Assembly (NCBI GenBank): GCA_019914945.1
Contig: CM034099.1
Coordinates: forward strand, 12,661,001 to 12,725,000
Reading direction: 5' to 3'
Origin: Typha latifolia
Taxonomy: Eukaryota > Streptophyta > Magnoliopsida > Poales > Typhaceae
Length of the DNA: 64,000 bases
Shown here: in pieces, positions 12,092-22,651 of the stretch
Numbering within the stretch: the first letter of the stretch is position 1
How the letters are laid out: each line of letters starts with the position of its first letter
The notes under the pieces: generated by a model
Told to the model about the DNA's origin: nothing
The model's database searches: none
The model's input: the letters and a program-made list of their open reading frames with translations, nothing else
Made by a program: the position numbers and the translations under genes

Positions 12092-13000
12092 TCAACACTT
12101 TTTTTCTGAAATATCCTTACCTAGTTTGGTAGTTGTACTCATAGGAGTTCTAGCATGTTTTGCATTTTCTAAACCGAATTTAGTCACAAGATCCTTAGCA
12201 TACTTGGTTTGAGCGATAAATATCCCTCTTTCCATCTGAGTAATTTGAAGTCCCAAAAAGAACTTCAATTCACCCATCATGCTCATCTCAAAATGACTAT
12301 GCATAAGATCTGCAAACTCCTTAGCTAATGGTCGACTCGTTGCCCCGAAGACAATGTCATCCACATATATTTATGCCACAACTAAACTCTTGTTTGACCG
12401 TCTAATGAACAATGTCTTGTCCACTCCCCCTTGAGTGAACCCCGTATCCACTAAAAAAGTGGTCAACTTCTCATACCAAGCTCTTGGAGCTTGTTTTAGC
12501 CCGTAGAGGGCCTTTTTTAGTTTAAACACATGAGAAGGAAATTTTTGATCTTCGAACCCTTTCGGTTGTTCCACATAAACATCTTCATTCAGAGTACCAT
12601 TCAAGAAAGCACTTTTCACATCCATTTGAAACAATTTAAATGTTAAGTGACAGGCAATAGCAAGCAGTATACAAATAGATTTTAATCTAGCAACATGAGC
12701 AAATGTCTCATCAAAATCTATACCCTCAACCTGAGTATATCCCTGTGCTACGAGTCTAGCTTTATTTCAAACTATATTGCCATGTTCATCACTTTTATTC
12801 TTGTAAATCCATTTTGTTCCAATGACGTTCACATTCTTAGATCTAGGAACTAAATACCAAATATCATTCCTAGAAAATTGCTCTAATTCCTCATGCATAG
12901 CATTAACCCAAGAATCGGCTAACAATGCTTCCTTCACATTTTTAGGTTCAAAAGAAGATGTATAACAAGTAAATGATACCTCACTTTGGATTTGTCGTCT
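12092..13000 (-). pseudogene. Copia reverse transcriptase
   Basis: RNA-dependent DNA polymerase. In one frame it runs from WVNAMHEELEQF through GTKWIYKNKSDEHGN, QMDVKSAFLNGTLNEDVYVEQPKGF, KALYGLKQAPRAWYEKL and the catalytic YVDD at 12359-12370, then ATSRPLAKEFADLMHSHFEMS and GLQITQMERGIFIAQTKYA. Stops interrupt it near 12766 and just before YVDD, and a frameshift follows before RNase H. The catalytic aspartates remain. Confidence 0.92.
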
Positions 13001-13957
13001 TGTCTTAATTGGTTCATTCACGTCTCCGATCACTTGTGACAGTGGATGATTTGATTTCACTCTAGCAGATGGTTCCGGTACGTTGCAGTCATCTTTGTTC
13101 ATTTCAACTTTGTCCTTGTCCTGATTCTCAATTTCCAGATCAAGCTCTTTTCCTATTTCTTTGTCATATGTATCTGCAGAAATAGAAATAGGAGTAGCTT
13201 CAGTTAAATCAGTCGTGGATTCATCTATCATAACATTAGCAGATTCCATAACAGTAGAAGTGTCAAGATTGAATATTCTGTAGGCTCTACTATTATTCGA
13301 ATACCCCAAGAAGATGCCTTCGCTACTTTTAGTGTCAAATTTAGTCAAATATTCTCGATCACGCAAGATATAACATTTACTACAAAAAATTCGAACATAT
13401 TTAACACTAGGTTTCTTACCTTTCCAGATTTCATAAGTAGTCATTTTTGTACCTGGTCTTAGATAAACATAATTTATCACATGTACCGCTGTATTGACCG
13501 CCTCTGCCCAAAACCTTTGAGTAACCTTTTTAGCGTGAAGCATAACCCTAGCCATTTCCTACACAACTCGGTTTTTTCTTTCAACAATCTCGTTATGTTG
13601 TGGAGTTATAGGAGCTGAAAACTCATGTTGAATACCAAAATAATCGTAAAATATAGAAGAATTTTCATTTTCAAATTCTCTACCATGATCAGAACGAATC
13701 CTAACTAGGGTTGTAGATTTTTCATTCTACAATTTTAAGCATAGTGATTTAAAAACTTCAAAGGTTTCAGACTTCTCACGTAAAATGGCAACCTAGGTAT
13801 ATCTGGAGTAATCATCGACCATTAAGAATATATAGCGTTTACCTCCAAGACTTTTCGTTTTTGTTGGACCCATCAAGTCCATGTGAACTAATTGAAGCAC
13901 ACGGTCGGTGGTAGCTGCATTTACCTTCTTGTGTGAGATCCGAATTTGTTTTCCAAT
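13001..13957 (-). pseudogene. Copia integrase core and C-terminal region
   Basis: The core (about 13556-13957) is read through several stops. The downstream part is open and shows FWAEAVNTAVHVINY, TTYEIWKGKKPSVKY and EGIFLGYSNNSRAYRIFN, standard copia integrase blocks, followed by a variable acidic linker before RT. Confidence 0.85.
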
Positions 13958-14374
13958 TTAACACGAACCGCACACTCTTTTTGACATTTCTTTCATCTTA
14001 GGTATTCCTCTTACCACTTCTTGTTTGGACAGAGTAAATAATTTCTTGTGATTCACATGTCCAAGACGTTGATGCCAAAGATCTGCAATGTCGAAAGAGG
14101 CACTGTTACATTTCAGTTTATGTGGCGTTCCAACAACATAGCAATTATCAGATGTTCTAGATCCATAACATATAACATTACCACCATGATCTAGAATAGT
14201 ACAATCATTTTTAGAGAATTTTACCTCATAATCTTCATCACAAAATTGACTGATACTCAGAAGATTTGCTTTCAAGCCCTTAACATAAAGAACATTTTCA
14301 AGAATAGGAACCCCCGGAGAACTTACTTTTCCTTTACCTATTACCTTGGATGAATTACCATCTCTGAATGTCAC
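13958..14374 (-). pseudogene. Copia gag-pre-integrase and integrase zinc-binding domain
   Basis: Begins TFRDGNSSKVIGKGKV and continues with VLYVKGLKANLLSISQFCDE, diagnostic of copia polyproteins. DLWHQRLGHVNHKKL supplies the HH pair and CGSC the CC pair of the integrase zinc finger. A frameshift separates it from the gag-side frame at about 14371-14374. Confidence 0.9.
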
Positions 14375-15342
14375 AAATCACTTTTCTTGACCCATATGGC
14401 CTTTGTTTTTATCCCATAAATGAAAGCAGTTCTAGGTTTTTGCAAAAAATTGCACTGAGGTCGAATATGCCCTAGAATGCCGCAATGATAGCATGTCGGA
14501 ACAAACCCTTTTCTACTGACTTTTTGTCGAGGAGTGTGACTAAAGTTTACCTTTGGTGCCGTTGACGATTCACCAGTTTGTAGATTCACCTTCAATTTAG
14601 AAGCATTCATCTAGGATTGCTTTGTAAATGTAGTTGATGACTTTAGATATTCTTCCTTTTGTATACTTGCAGAAACGAAGACAGTTTTATTATTATTTGA
14701 ATTACTAGTGTATCCAACACCATACCTGTCTTTTCTAGAGATCTGAGCCTTTAGGATCTCGTCAAGTTTGTTCTTCCCTTTTAGAAATGTCACTTCCTTA
14801 TTCAGTCACTCTAGTTCAATTTCATTAGCCTTCATTTTATTTTTTGCATTGTCAAGTTGTTTAGAAAGATCTTTGACACATTCAAGTTCCAATTTGTACT
14901 TCTCCTCAAATTGAATTCTTTCTAGTTCAAGTACCTTGAGTCGTTGAAGTAGTCTAAGGTTGCTTTTCTTGAGTTTAAACGACTCCAAGTATAGGTCATT
15001 ATATGCCTTTTGAATTTCAGATTCATCTTCCTCAGCTGGTAACATATCCTGATCATCTGTACTATCAGTATCAACAACAGAATCGATATTAAGTAGAGAA
15101 GAGGCAAAAGCAACAAAGTTTTCTTCGTCTTTTCCAGAATCATCATCAGATTCATCTAAGTCATCCCAAGTAACTTTCATAGCTTTACCCTTCTTCTTAA
15201 GGCGATTAGGGCATTCTTGTGCTATGTGTCCAAAACCAGAACATTCAAAACATCGAACTTTATTCTCAGAATTCTTATTTTTCTGTTTGACACTGTTATT
15301 GCTCACACCTATATTCAAACTCGCAGTATTCTTCTTTTTCAC
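14371..15342 (-). pseudogene. Copia nucleocapsid region
   Basis: Two CCHC knuckles are visible: CFECSGFGHIAQEC near the start and CYHCGILGHIRPQC near the end. Between them lie an acidic segment (DDLDESDDDSGKDEE) and a charged helical, probably coiled-coil segment. A long spacer between two knuckles fits the extended gag of Sirevirus-type elements. In-frame stops fall at about 14794-14805 and 14611. Confidence 0.8.
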
Positions 15343-16163
15343 AAAATAAAAGCTTTGCTTTTCTCAAGTTTTTCAGCATTCAACTTATTTGGCTTCTGAA
15401 AGAATTTATTAAACTTTTTGACAAACATGGCCAACATCTCAACATCTAAATCACCTTTATCATCAAACTCCTCTATAATTTTTTCAACTGTGGATAGAGC
15501 AATCCCTTTGGACTTCCTCGGTTTTGAAAGACTGGACTCAAATGTTTGTAGATTTTCTACCAATTGTTCAACTTTCATAGAATCGATGTCCTTACTTTCC
15601 TCAATAGCTGTAACTTTCGCTTGAAACCTTTCTGGAAGAGACCTAAGGATCTTACAGACAATTCTATTTTCAGGAATTTTCTCTCCTAGGTTGAAACTGG
15701 AGTTGACTATATCACTCAGCTTTGCATAGAACTCATCAAATGTCTCATTCTCCTCCATATGTAGAGTTTCAAAACTAGTAGTCAACCTCTAAAGTTTAGA
15801 AGGTTTTACAGTCATAGTTCCTTCGTGAGTAGTTTCCAAGATCGTCCAAGCTTCTTTTGCTATCTCACAAGTCAAAATTCTTCTAAATTCTTCCGAGGAA
15901 ACACAACTAAAAATTGCATTTATTGCTTTGCTATTCCATCCAACTTTTTCATAGTTTGACCTATCCCATGACTCTATCGGTTTATCAACAAGTTTATCAT
16001 CCACCATGTACATTGGTGGACTCCAACCGTTCACAACGGCAAACCATACTCGTTTATCTATACACTTCAAGTAAGCTCTCATCCTAGCTTTCCAATATCC
16101 ATAATTTGATCCATCTAGGATAGGAGGTCCAATAGATGATGGTCCATCTCTATGAAAATCCAT
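15339..16163 (-). pseudogene. Copia gag (UBN2-type)
   Basis: Structural protein of the virus-like particle. The start MDFHRDGPSS lies 50 bp inside the primer site. Family blocks include PPILDGSNYGYWKARM, VNGWSPP, AWTILETTHEGT and, after one stop, FDEFYAKLSDIVNSSFNLGE and VCKILRSLPERF. The interrupting codon at 15787-15789 is TAG where related elements usually have glutamine, consistent with a CAG to TAG change. A frameshift near 15340 separates it from the nucleocapsid. Confidence 0.9.
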
Positions 16164-16195
16164 GCCTATCTGATCTCTCTCAAAGAGTGAGAGAA

Positions 16196-16210
16196 CCCGC
16201 TCTGATACCA
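16196..16210 (-). other. Primer-binding site of the copia element
   Basis: The minus strand reads TGGTATCAGAGCGGG two bases after the 5' LTR, complementary to the 3' end of initiator Met tRNA. Confidence 0.93.
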
Positions 16211-16212
16211 AT

Positions 16213-17343
16213 TGAAAAACCCCTAGACACAAGTATGTATCTAAATACTAGGCAATGATATCACTCGTTCGCTTAAGTAAAAGTCCGTAGAAATATTAGG
16301 AATGAAAGAAGAGATGAACGCCAAGATTTTAACGTGGAAAAACTCAAACGGGAAAAAACCATGGATCCAAACTCGGATCAAAACCAATCACTAGAATAGT
16401 AGCAGTTACAAGACTGACTCACAAAACAACCCGTTGATCCAAATGACTTTGTTCTTCTCAGTCTTCGCTAGAACCCACGATTCACTGCTTCTCGTGATTG
16501 AAGTCCAATCTCAGTAACCCTCGAGATTGATCTTTCGTCTAGATAGCCTTTAAGACGAAAGATTAACTTTTTAATGATGAGTGGAACCTTGTTAGTTGAA
16601 GAATCGATGTAGCCTCAAGAAGTCTTCTTCAATAATGCTTCTTCAACCACCCTAGAGATAGGGCATCACAATCCTTATAAATGATATCCAAGATAGAGCC
16701 AAATCTAAGTCTTATCCGTACTCACGAAAGTCCAATTTTATCAAACTTCATTGGTGCATTCGAACGCGACCCGGGTGCGTTCGAACGACATGACTTGATC
16801 TTAGGTGCATTCGAACGGGCCCGAGTGCGTTCGAACGCGACAACTTGAATTCTTCAGGTTGCGTTCGAACGCGTTTTTGAACGCAGCTCTCAGTCTGTGT
16901 GAACGCAGTACCCACATTCGAACGTGTTTGTGAACGCGGCTCTCTATCTGTGTGAACGCAGTACCCATATTCGAACGCGTTTGTGAATGCGACTCTCTGT
17001 CTGTGTGAACGCAGTACCCACGTTCGAACGTGTTTGTGAACGCGACTCTCTATTTGTGTGAACGCAGTACCCGCGTTCGAACGCGTTTGTGAACGCGGCT
17101 CTCTGTCTATGTGAACGCAGTACCCGCGTTCGAATGCGTTTGTGAACGCGGCTCTTTATCTGTGTGAATGCAGTACCCGCGTTCAAATGCGTTTGTGAAC
17201 GCGGTGTGAACTCAACGGCTTTTCTCTAATAATCTTGCAATTCTTCAAACCAGAGATATTCTAGACTTGTGTAAAGTTCATATACATGAAAAAATACACT
17301 TAGAATATTTTGTACACAATTGCCAACAAATAAAAACCTAACA
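16213..17343 (-). repeat. Copia element, 5' LTR
   Basis: 1131 bp, same ends as its partner. The 16861-17215 segment is an approximately 55-60-bp minisatellite built on GCGTTCGAACGC, followed by (T)TTGTGAACGC and CTCTCTGTCTGTGTGAACGCAGTACCC. It is longer than the partner LTR because it has more units. Confidence 0.93.
16861..17215. repeat. Palindrome-bearing minisatellite in copia LTR
   Basis: About six tandem units, each with a GCGTTCGAACGC palindrome or a decayed form such as ACATTCGAACGTG. A perfect 14-mer CGCGTTCGAACGCG is at 17072-17085. Most variants look like C to T or G to A changes at CpG. Confidence 0.85.
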
Positions 17344-17681
17344 CATAGTATAACATTATTAACAAAATTACACCACACAAGAAACAATAAACCACTTCAA
17401 TTAAGCATTAACAACTAGAGGAGCGACTAACAGTAAAGCTCGACTGCTTGAGACAAAATTAAACTACTAAAAGTATATACTGATACTCATAAAACAATTG
17501 AAAATGTACTTATCAAAAAATTATATGGATTCATCTATCTAATATTATTGAGAAAAAATGTTCCTTTATTAGCTCAAAACATAAACAGAAAAAATAATAA
17601 TAATAGTGGCTATTAAAGGGTTATCATACTCACACTGATACAATGACCTTTGTTGCTCCAAACTCTGTAATAAGGAACTCG

Positions 17682-18213
17682 TAGGGGTGAAAACGGGTCG
17701 GATTAACTCCGATCCGACCTGCTATTTGACCCGATTCGGATCGGATTCAAATAGAAAATTTAAATCCGATTCGGATACGGATAGAGTTTTTGAAAAAAAA
17801 TTCGGATACGAATTCGGATACGGGTCAGATATATTTTTTCGATTCGGATACGGATATTGGATATCCGTTTACCCACATATTATTTTGAATAATTTACAAT
17901 TTTTAGTTTGCTTATTTAAATAGTAAATATTAATGTTATTACTAATAATACATTATATATTATTTATAGAGATTAATTTCTCTAATTTTACATATTTGAC
18001 ATACAAAAAATTTATTTGTTGTAAAACTCTTAATATTTTTGTGTTAATTATATCTAAATAAAATATTATAATTCTTTTAAATTTAATCAATATCCGTTTA
18101 AGATCCGATCATCTATCCGAAAATTATTCGTATCTGTTTAGTTAGGATCCAGATATGGGTCTAGATATGGGTTGGGCACTATCCGATCCATATCCGATCC
18201 GTTTTCACCCCTA
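17682..18213. mobile_element. Intact hAT-type MITE with 8-bp target duplication
   Basis: Terminal inverted repeats TAGGGGTGAAAACGGGTCGG and (reverse complement of the right end) TAGGGGTGAAAACGGATCGG. They are flanked by the perfect 8-bp duplication GGAACTCG at 17674-17681 and 18214-18221. 532 bp, no transposase, interior rich in CGGATACGGATA-type phrases. Confidence 0.92.
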
Positions 18214-18221
18214 GGAACTCG

Positions 18222-18758
18222 GCATAAGCAAATCTTGATGTAGAATACACTGCACCTATCTAGAGAATTGCAAGATAACATGAAAAGCATTGTGCTTCCC
18301 CCAAGCTACAAATGCAGCACCCATGTGCTTTTCATTTTACATTAGATTGACAAACAATAGCCTTGAAGAACTCCAGTTCTTATGATTACAGTTGTTTCAG
18401 AATTTGAATTGGAATTGTATCAGTTAAATATTTGAATCATTCTAGAGTTAATCTGGATTTACTTCTTTATTGCTTGTAATTGTAGAATATTATGTTTAAC
18501 TCAGCTTCTATTGTATAGTCAAAAACATATTTTGACAATTATATCAATACAAAGATGTGGGAAGAGAAAATCAAAGTCTTTGGTGGAATAAGTAAACTAA
18601 ATGAATGCAAACAACAATGCATAAAGCATTAAAAATCCAAACTTTCTCCTCCAATAGAGAAAGAAGAACTAAAAAACACTTGGAATACGCAACATGCCGG
18701 TAGACACTACTTCTGCCTCCTCTCCAATCCCTACGAGGCCTAATACATTGTGAGAGTC

Positions 18759-18763
<5 letters not shown>
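18222..18763. other. No recognisable feature
   Basis: Unique-looking AT-rich flank of the MITE. No coding or repeat structure recognised. Confidence 0.4.

Positions 18764-18790
<27 letters not shown>
18764..18790. repeat. (CT)n microsatellite
   Basis: Uninterrupted CT dinucleotide run. Confidence 0.9.
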
Positions 18791-18791
<1 letters not shown>

Positions 18792-18910
18792 AAGCTCTCA
18801 CTCTATTGCCTCTCAAGCTCGATAAGGGAGGACCGGAGGAGGCAGAGCTTGGTGACGTCGAGCTTGAGGAGGGAGGACCAAAAGAGGTGGAGCTTAGTGA
18901 CACCAAGCTC

Positions 18911-19112
18911 AATGAGGGAGGACCATGGGAGGTGAGGTTAGTGACGCCGCGATTAAAGAGCTAGTTGATGGCGTCTAGCGATCGATAATGGCGAGGAGAG
19001 ATTTTAGAGACTCAATGAGGGAGGACCATAGGAGGCGAGGTTAGTGACGCCGCGATCAAAGAGCTAGCTGATGGCGTCTAGCGATCGATAATGGCGAGGA
19101 GAGATTTTAGAG
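18911..19112. repeat. 103-bp tandem duplication
   Basis: Two units starting AATGAGGGAGGACCAT at 18911 and 19014, nearly identical, each containing GTGACGCCGCGAT and GGCGTCTAGCGATCGATAATG. Shorter related GGGAGGACC phrases precede them. Confidence 0.85.
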
Positions 19113-19436
19113 TTGGGGGTGGAGATGGCTATGGGCATTTGGGAGAGATGGAGAGGGTAGGGTTAGGGTATTTAGAAATCTAGATGAGTTAGGTATTTAT
19201 ATAAGCGAATAAATGAATATCTATTATCTAAATCTATATCTAATAAAATTAGTTATACCTGTATCTGTATTGCTCTTTTTTCTAAAAGACCATTCATATC
19301 TGGATCTGGAAATTTTACTAAATGGCTATTCATATCCGTATTCGGATCCAGATTAGATAGGAATTTTATATCTGTATCCAATCTGGATCGTGTAGCAGAT
19401 CAGGTTAGACTTAATCCGACCCTTTTTCACCCCTAA
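19113..19436. mobile_element. hAT-type element, degenerate copy
   Basis: The right end reads CCGACCCTTTTTCACCCCTA, the terminal repeat of the 17682-18213 family. The interior has TATCTGGATCTGG and CGTATTCGGATCCAG phrases like that family. The left end may be the TGGGGGTGGAGATGG at about 19115, but no 8-bp duplication is seen. Confidence 0.5.
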
Positions 19437-20029
19437 CTCTATATCATGTGAGGATGATCTCATGGCACCGTTACAGCTAGTTAGTTGGGAAGCGTTGTGA
19501 AACAAGAGAAACTTCTATAATCTAGGAGTCGTGTAGAAAATGCAGTGTCTTAGACATCATCACATTCATATTATGCATGTGCATATATTTCCTTATTGTT
19601 ATTAATGCATGTGGCACATGCTAATGTTATTTGCTGTCCGACAAGATTACGCATACCATGATTTTTATGTATATCTAGTGGCATAATTATGTATGATAGC
19701 ACATAATACATGATAATAATGATTGTTCTATTATGCTTGTTTAATGGTATAATATCATGCTACTAGCATATTTGCACGACCATAAGGGAGTGACATTTGC
19801 GTCTCGACAGCACTTGACATCTCCCTAACTAGGGTTAGGGCCAGGGAATATTTATTATTTTTATATATTAGGGCCATGCTTGAGGTTTTAGTCTGTTGAT
19901 CATAGATGATCAAGCCATTTAATCGGGTGATGTGCGATTTACTATCGATTGATGAGAGTCATACCCTTTAGGGTATTTAAGTGAGAGAGAAGGGTAGGAT
20001 GATGTAGACCTAGCGGTACCTGATGATGC
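19437..20029. other. Unassigned repeat-like DNA
   Basis: No coding signal. Composition resembles the long T-family LTR but I could not align it convincingly. Confidence 0.3.
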
Positions 20030-20620
20030 TGTTATGACTCGGTCTCAGTTACTCGATCAAGTTTGGGTGCAGGAAGGTAGTCCACATAGTAGGAGGAAAA
20101 TATTCACCAACTATTCTCCCATTGCTAGAAAATTATAAAACTAAATGGGTTTGATTTATAACTTCTTGATTTACATTTTTGATATTTAACCCTTTGCAGA
20201 TTAGACTATAGCAAGGGTGAAATACAATAGAGTTATGGTGGTGTTGGTGACGATAGTGGTGATAATGGTGGGGATGGAGTGGACGTGGGTTTTGGGTTTG
20301 GTTTGTAGAAGGTGCATCAGGCTGAAGGAAGGGCCAAAGGGGGAGAAGATGGTCGGTATCCCAAGAAGGAGGGAGGGTCCAATAATCAAAGGAGGCTAGG
20401 GGTAACCAGCGATAAGGTGGCATGTGGCTAGGGTTGAAGCAATGAGGGAGAAGCTTCATATTAGAGTGGAGAAGATAGGTTAACTCAATGATTCATTCCA
20501 TAAAACCCTAATGAGGCATTTGAATAGCCAAAATAGTGTCTCTATATGTGTGAACATGATGTAGGCATTCGAACGATGCATTCAAACACCCTTTCCTTAC
20601 ATTCGAGCGCACTTGATAAA
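20030..20620 (-). repeat. Family G LTR fragment (G2)
   Basis: Begins TGTTATGACTCGG like the G1 LTR at 42027, then AAAATATTCACCAACTATTC and GCAAGGGTGAAA blocks in the same order, and decayed TTCGAACG motifs near 20566-20612. The far LTR end is missing, so it is truncated. Confidence 0.6.
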
Positions 20621-20649
20621 TATGATATTTTACTCGAATGGATTATAAT

Positions 20650-20935
20650 TGGATAAATAACTAAAATTATATTATTTAAACATTTTAGATCCCAACTCCC
20701 TTATTTAAGACCCCGTGGACCTTGGTAGTGATTTATGACGATTGATCGATGGACGGGAGGGATACGTGTATTGAGTCTTCTGATATTGGACATACTCTTA
20801 GCATATGGTAGAATATGGTGATAGCTGATGGTTGTACTCTTAGCGTATAACAAGGTACAACTATCAATGATATACCCTTAGCGTATAGCAGGGTATGATT
20901 ATTTACTAAGATACCCTTAGCGTATATATATAAAT
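20650..20935 (+). repeat. Family T LTR fragment (T2)
   Basis: Blocks around AAGACCCCGTGGACC, GAGTCTTCTGATATTGGAC and repeated ACCCTTAGCGTAT match the middle of the T1 solo LTR (about 59870-60680) in the same orientation. Confidence 0.6.
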
Positions 20936-21775
20936 ATAAATATAAGATTATTATTAATAAGACTACATATATTAATTTAATAAATAATAACTAAACTATA
21001 AATAAATTTATAGGCAATATTTATAATTATAATTAATAAATTATTATACTAAAAATACTTAGTAAAATTATATTAGTGAGTGTAAATTATCAAAATAATT
21101 AATTATGTAAATAAACTAATTTACCTAACATTAGAAAATAATTATATAATTAGCATAAAATAAGAAAAAAAACAATAATCCTCTTTGCTACAATGCTGGG
21201 CTGAGCCCAACACTATTGTAGCAAGAGGAGGAAGAGGAACTGAGAAGGGAGAAGAAGAAGAACGAGAGAAGAAAAGAAAGAAAGGAAGGAAGAAGAAGAG
21301 AAGAGAAAGAGGAGGGGAGGGAAGTGTAGACCCAGTCAGTGGGGAGGCCACCGGTCGCTGCTAGCTAGCCAGCGGCTCGGCTCCGACGAGCCTAAGCTCA
21401 GGTGTGAGCGAGCGAGCGAGCGAGAGAGAGAGAGAGAGGGAGAGGAGCTCACCGATGCTTGATGAGGTGGCGGTGGTAGTTTCCAAGGATGGCGGCGGCG
21501 GTAGTAGGCCAGCCTCGATGAGAGAGAGAGAGACTGATAGAGAGAGAGAGAGAGAAAGAGAGATTTAGAGGGAGAAAGAGAGGCGGTGGAGGGGAAAAGG
21601 GCGGCGGTGCCGCGGCCCACCGCGGCTAGCTAGTCGCAGCCAATTGGCTGCGATAGCGACGGTGGGCACGTGGCGCCTCACCATGCAAGCTGCCTTATGC
21701 AGTTAGCCACATGGGCACAAGGCCGGCCACGTCATGCCCAAAAATTAAATTTTTTTAAAAGGTTGGGTTGTTACA
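20936..21775 (-). repeat. Family T LTR fragment (T3)
   Basis: The reverse complement starts TGTAACAACCCAACC, as in T1, and follows T1 through the GC-rich part with GGCCGGCC and CAGC(C/T)A(G/C) motifs, the purine-rich GA tract (21402-21437) and the CTACAATG(C)TGGG block, then AT-rich DNA. It lacks the far end. It interrupts the E-family gag at 21775. Confidence 0.7.
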
Positions 21776-21780
21776 ACTGG

Positions 21781-21898
21781 CCACCTAAGCATTGAGGAGT
21801 TTTACAGGTAGTGCCCCTTTGTCTTCTTCGCATGTTGACAACTCTGATACATCCTCCTCCGTCACATGCTTTGAGGCCATAGTTCTAGTGGTTGTCAT
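21781..21898 (-). pseudogene. Family E Gypsy gag, N-terminal stub
   Basis: About 38 codons starting MTTTRTMASKHVTEED, 25 bp inside the primer site of the E LTR. The start resembles the MTTTRSMAARRDD start of family A gag. It is cut off by the T3 LTR. Confidence 0.55.
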
Positions 21899-21922
21899 CT
21901 CTGTGTATGGTCCAAGGATCAA

Positions 21923-21937
21923 CCTTCTTTGATACCA
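21923..21937 (-). other. Primer-binding site of element E
   Basis: The minus strand reads TGGTATCAAAGAAGG three bases after the LTR, a Met-tRNA type site. Confidence 0.7.
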
Positions 21938-21940
21938 AGT

Positions 21941-22651
21941 TATTACGATCACCCTCGAGGTAGATGTGATCGCAATAAGGGATAGCTCTATATAGATCTG
22001 GACACTGGAATTTGGAGATCAATGCAGAATGATCTAGCCATCTAAAAGACCTGAGATTAGGTTATTCCTTTGGAAGCAAGGATCCAACGCAATTATAATC
22101 TTATCGATCAGATAAGTACATCAAGAGATATGTTGGATAAACAGACCAAAGGTCAGAGGTGGTGAGATGGATGTGGAAAGTGAAAAATAGAGTTGTGGTT
22201 AAGGTTAGGGGTATGGAAGGTGAAAGATAGTTGTGGTAGCGTGATAAAACATAAAACTAGACGAGGGGAAGAAGTGGACTGACTTTTAGGGATGGGAGAG
22301 GGCGGTCATGCATAAGGGAAGGGCGGCGGTGGCAATGGCCACTGGCGAGGACGATGCTCGGTGAGAGAGGGACATTGCACAAGAAGGAGAGATTGAGGGA
22401 GAAAGAGTCTATGTCAAAAAATTCTATTTTATTCAATAATCTAAATATGGTCTACACTTAAGTATTTATAGGTTGCCACGGTACAATCGTTTCGGCTAAC
22501 CCGACCACATCAACTCAAATCAAATTAGGCTAAAAGCAAATCAACTTAATACAAAGACTAAATCGTAAAAGTAAATAAATATAATTAGACTAAGGGGTTT
22601 CTACCCCTATCTAATCATCCTGAGATGACTCGGTTGGCCTGAGTCATATCA
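21941..22651 (-). repeat. Family E Gypsy 5' LTR
   Basis: Minus-oriented, from TGATATGACTCAGGCC (reverse complement of its right end) to GGTGATCGTAATA at the primer-site side. It is inserted in the integrase region of element D. No target duplication could be confirmed because the other end is lost. Confidence 0.65.

Larger units (their letters stand above)
7528..17343 (-). mobile_element. Complete Ty1/copia retrotransposon, Sirevirus-like
   Basis: Two LTRs (7528-8450 and 16213-17343) start with TGAAAAACCCC and end with CCTAACA on the plus strand. They are flanked by the target duplication CATAG (7523-7527 and 17344-17348). On the minus strand the order is LTR, tRNA-Met primer site, gag, protease/integrase, RT, RNase H, an extra ORF, several polypurine tracts, LTR. 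RT lying after integrase defines copia. The zinc knuckles in a long gag, the extra 3' ORF and the repeated GGGGGAG tracts suggest the SIRE/Maximus lineage. The main frames are mostly preserved apart from a few stops and frameshifts, so the element is dead but not ancient. Confidence 0.9.

Noticed and set aside
16944..17186. Peptides rich in ERG, FTN and SHRQRA repeats from LTR minisatellites (also 8120-8355, 55349-55750)
   Set aside because: Direct translations of the tandem palindrome repeat. The frame is kept only because unit length is near a multiple of three.
16861..17215. CRISPR-like array
   Set aside because: Direct repeats with regular spacing, but the spacers are themselves repeated, and this is a plant LTR minisatellite.
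20133..20459. Protein-coding gene with His/Pro-rich sequence
   Set aside because: Lies within the G2 LTR. The same H/P-rich translation arises from the CACCACCATCACC tracts of several LTRs.
21336..21620. Ser-rich open frame in T3
   Set aside because: Same low-complexity origin as in T1; no conserved start or domain.
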